From Sandaracinobacteroides sp041909755 (GTDB lineage: Bacteria > Pseudomonadota > Alphaproteobacteria > Sphingomonadales > Sphingomonadaceae), in assembly GCF_041909755.1 (NCBI RefSeq), contig NZ_JAYRCW010000118.1, forward strand, positions 1-6,544: 6,544 nt of DNA, read 5' to 3'. Shown here piece after piece: positions 5,247-6,544 of the stretch; the first letter of the stretch is position 1, and each line of letters begins with the position of its first letter. The notes under the pieces were generated by a model. That model searched no databases. It worked only from the letters and a program-made list of their open reading frames with translations, and had not been told where the DNA came from. The position numbers and the translations under genes were made by a program.

Positions 5247-5747
5247 ATGGCAGCCAAGGCACTCTGCTTCCAGGTGGGTGACAATGTCGTGTACCCCAAG
5301 CACGGCGTTGGTCGGGTGATCGAGATCGAAGCGAGCGAGATCGCCGGCACCAGGCTCGAACTTTACGTACTTCGCTTCGACAAGGAGCGGATGACCCTGA
5401 AGGTTCCGACGAACAAGGCGGAATCTGTCGGCATGCGCAAGCTTTCCAGCGAGGCGACCCTGAAGGACGCCCTGCTGACGCTGAAGGGCAAGCCGAAGAT
5501 CAAGCGCATCATGTGGTCGCGCCGGGCGCAGGAATATGAAGCCAAGATCAACTCCGGTGATCTGGTTTCGATTGCCGAAGTGGTGCGCGACCTGCACCGG
5601 GCCGAGGATCAGCCCGAGCAAAGCTACTCCGAACGGCAGATCTTCGAAGCGGCGATCAGCCGCCTGGCGCGCGAAGTGGCGGCGATGAAGAACATCGACG
5701 AGCCGGCCGCGCAGAAGGAAATCGAAAGCGTGCTGAAGGCCGCGTAA
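5247..5747 (+). CDS. CarD/CdnL-family transcription regulator
   Basis: A 166-residue member of the CarD_CdnL_TRCF family. These proteins bind the RNA polymerase beta subunit and stabilise the open promoter complex, often at rRNA and other growth-related promoters. The N-terminal Tudor-like polymerase-interaction domain carries VGDNVVYPKHGVGRV (10-24) and LELYVLRFDKERMTLKVP (37-54). The C-terminal helical DNA-binding part has MWSRRAQEYEAKINSGDLVSIAEVVRDL (89-116). Trp90 matches by position the Trp that wedges into the promoter minor groove in mycobacterial and Thermus CarD. Length and sequence are normal for alphaproteobacterial homologues. The ATG has AAGGA at 5231-5235, 11 bases upstream, a rather long spacing. 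The gene looks monocistronic, with a long non-coding stretch before it and a strong terminator after it. I leave the symbol blank because carD and cdnL are used variably in alphaproteobacteria. Confidence 0.93.
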   Translation: MAAKALCFQVGDNVVYPKHGVGRVIEIEASEIAGTRLELYVLRFDKERMTLKVPTNKAESVGMRKLSSEATLKDALLTLKGKPKIKRIMWSRRAQEYEAKINSGDLVSIAEVVRDLHRAEDQPEQSYSERQIFEAAISRLAREVAAMKNIDEPAAQKEIESVLKAA

Positions 5748-5772
5748 GCGGGTTTGGCAGGCATGTCACAAC

Positions 5773-5808
5773 AAAGGGGGCCGGCGATCCGCATCGCCGG
5801 CCCCTTTT
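5773..5808. terminator. Strong intrinsic terminator after the CarD-family gene
   Basis: A perfect 12-bp stem, GGGGCCGGCGAT (5777-5788) with ATCGCCGGCCCC (5793-5804), closes a CCGC loop and is followed by TTTT (5805-5808). AAAG before it (5773-5776) extends pairing into the T tract, so the element could also work on the opposite strand. It starts 25 bases after the stop codon. Confidence 0.9.
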
Positions 5809-5821
5809 GCGTGTCGCCGGC

Positions 5822-5850
5822 TTGCGCCCCGCCGGCCCCTGTCCTAAAAC
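5822..5850 (+). promoter_or_regulatory. Candidate promoter of the DUF2807 gene
   Basis: TTGCGC (5822-5827), preceded by C, lies 17 bases from TAAAAC (5845-5850), which matches four of six -10 consensus bases. It sits between the upstream terminator and the start at 5888, where a promoter is required. The match is modest. Confidence 0.35.
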
Positions 5851-5874
5851 TGCTTCGAGAGAGGGCCCATATTC

Positions 5875-5880
5875 GGGGAG
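5875..5880 (+). promoter_or_regulatory. Ribosome-binding site fixing a TTG start for the DUF2807 gene
   Basis: GGGGAG ends seven bases before TTG at 5888. No other start codon in this frame gives a sensible N-terminus, and TTG 5888 leads directly into a signal peptide. Confidence 0.75.
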
Positions 5881-5887
5881 AAATCCT

Positions 5888-6544
5888 TTGCGCCTTCCAT
5901 TTGCCCTGCTTCTGACCGCTGCTGCCGCCCCGGCTCTTGCCGCCGAGCGCAGCTTTCCCGTTTCCGATTTCACCGAGATCGTGCTGACCGGATCGCCCGA
6001 CGTGACCGTGACGACGGGCGGACGCTCTTCTGTCGTCGCAACGGGGGAGACGGCCGATCTGGACCGGCTCGATATCCGGGTGGACGGCAACCGACTGCTG
6101 ATCGGCACCAAGCCGGGCAACTGGACCTGGAGCAGCAAGGAAGATGTGAAGATCCGCGTTTCGACGGCCGCGGTTTCCGCCGCCGTGATCAGCGGATCCG
6201 GCAGCATCCTGGTGGACCGCGTGCGCGGACCGTTCAGCGGCCGCATCAGCGGGTCCGGCGAGATGGACCTGCCGTCCGTCGATTCGTCGTCGCTGACGCT
6301 CGCCATTTCCGGATCGGGCGACATGGACGTGGCCGGGCGCTGCGGACAAGGGAATTTTTCCATCAGCGGATCGGGCGACATCGACGCCACCGCCCTGACC
6401 TGCGCGGACCTGACGGCGACGACCACGGGATCGGGCGACATCGACGCCCGCGCGACCGGCACGGCGACGCTGCGGGTGACCGGATCGGGCGACATCACGG
6501 TGACGGGGGGCGCACGCTGCACCTCCAAGGCGACCGGGTCCGGC
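5888..6544 (+). CDS. Exported DUF2807 (head GIN domain) repeat protein, 3' end outside window
   Basis: At least 219 residues in an open frame that runs off the window. From the TTG start, MRLPFALLLTAAAAPALAA (1-19) is a clear signal peptide, probably cut after residue 18 or 19, so the product is periplasmic, outer-membrane or secreted. The mature protein starts FPVSDFTEIVLTGSPDVTVTTG (23-44), the usual opening of the DUF2807 family (putative auto-transporter adhesin head GIN domain), whose function is poorly known. Seven Gly-Ser-Gly motifs follow at residues 103, 122, 142, 161, 181, 199 and 217, most within ISGSGDI/MD-type units. This pattern predicts a repetitive beta structure, probably a right-handed beta-helix. 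Cys152, Cys172 and Cys211 fall in the third, fourth and sixth units and could form disulfides after export. A terminator and candidate promoter upstream suggest it is transcribed separately. The long antisense frames opposite it are shadows. Confidence 0.87.
   Translation, partial: MRLPFALLLTAAAAPALAAERSFPVSDFTEIVLTGSPDVTVTTGGRSSVVATGETADLDRLDIRVDGNRLLIGTKPGNWTWSSKEDVKIRVSTAAVSAAVISGSGSILVDRVRGPFSGRISGSGEMDLPSVDSSSLTLAISGSGDMDVAGRCGQGNFSISGSGDIDATALTCADLTATTTGSGDIDARATGTATLRVTGSGDITVTGGARCTSKATGSG
6194..6544 (+). repeat. Degenerate in-frame tandem repeats (54-60 bp) coding Gly-Ser-Gly units
   Basis: Copies of a GGATCGGGCGACAT-like core begin at 6194, 6251, 6311, 6368, 6428, 6482 and 6536, spaced 57, 60, 57, 60, 54 and 54 bases, always a multiple of three. 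The copies at 6311, 6368, 6428 and 6482 share the 14-base core exactly, and those at 6368 and 6428 are identical for at least 20 bases. The array continues past the window end. Confidence 0.85.

Noticed and set aside
5656..6528. Minus-strand open frame (290 codons) with repeated MSPDP-type units opposite the DUF2807 gene.
   Set aside because: The repeats are the complement of the Gly-Ser-Gly coding repeats. The + strand frame has a signal peptide, a ribosome-binding site and a family match.
6194..6544. CRISPR-like regular repeats.
   Set aside because: The spacing is always a multiple of three within one open frame, and the units encode a Gly-Ser-Gly protein repeat.

Overview
This 6.5-kb stretch is high in G+C and gene-dense. 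It reads as core chromosome of an alphaproteobacterium, most likely a sphingomonad (Sphingomonadales). The protein sequences of DapA, SmpB, RecA and the CarD-type regulator, and the pairing of a DUF2062 membrane protein with a cytoplasmic sulfite-oxidase-fold protein, fit that order. This placement comes from remembered family sequences, not from a search. All genes are on the + strand. I see no insertion sequence, phage gene, CRISPR array, tRNA, rRNA or tmRNA.

Layout: (1) 1-618, the 3' part of dapA (lysine/peptidoglycan precursor synthesis), joined by a TGATG junction to smpB (trans-translation), 618-1097. (2) A 165-bp gap, 1098-1262, holding an exact GTTC-N7-GTTC direct repeat (the alphaproteobacterial LexA-box form) and a GC-rich hairpin. 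(3) Three tightly overlapping genes: a DUF2062 inner-membrane protein (1263-1826, TTG start), a haem-less sulfite-oxidase-like molybdopterin protein (1823-2467, TTG start inside a TTGA junction), and a soluble histidine kinase-receiver hybrid with a CckA-like core (2430-3572). (4) recA, 3701-4726, with a probable promoter and a near-consensus LexA box upstream. (5) About 520 bp without a convincing gene, 4727-5246, rich in short inverted repeats. (6) A CarD/CdnL-family RNA-polymerase-binding regulator, 5247-5747, closed by a strong hairpin terminator. (7) The start of an exported DUF2807 (head GIN domain) protein, 5888 to the window end, with a TTG start, a signal peptide and seven Gly-Ser-Gly repeat units.

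The genes are mostly housekeeping: lysine synthesis, ribosome rescue, recombination/SOS and transcription initiation. The possible functional link is regulatory. Both the DUF2062-oxidoreductase-kinase cluster and recA have LexA-like sites upstream, which raises the untested idea that the cluster belongs to the DNA-damage response. I found no clear undescribed system. The points most worth a second look are the LexA-like box at 1147-1161, the sensor-less kinase-receiver hybrid next to recA, and the structured non-coding gap before carD.
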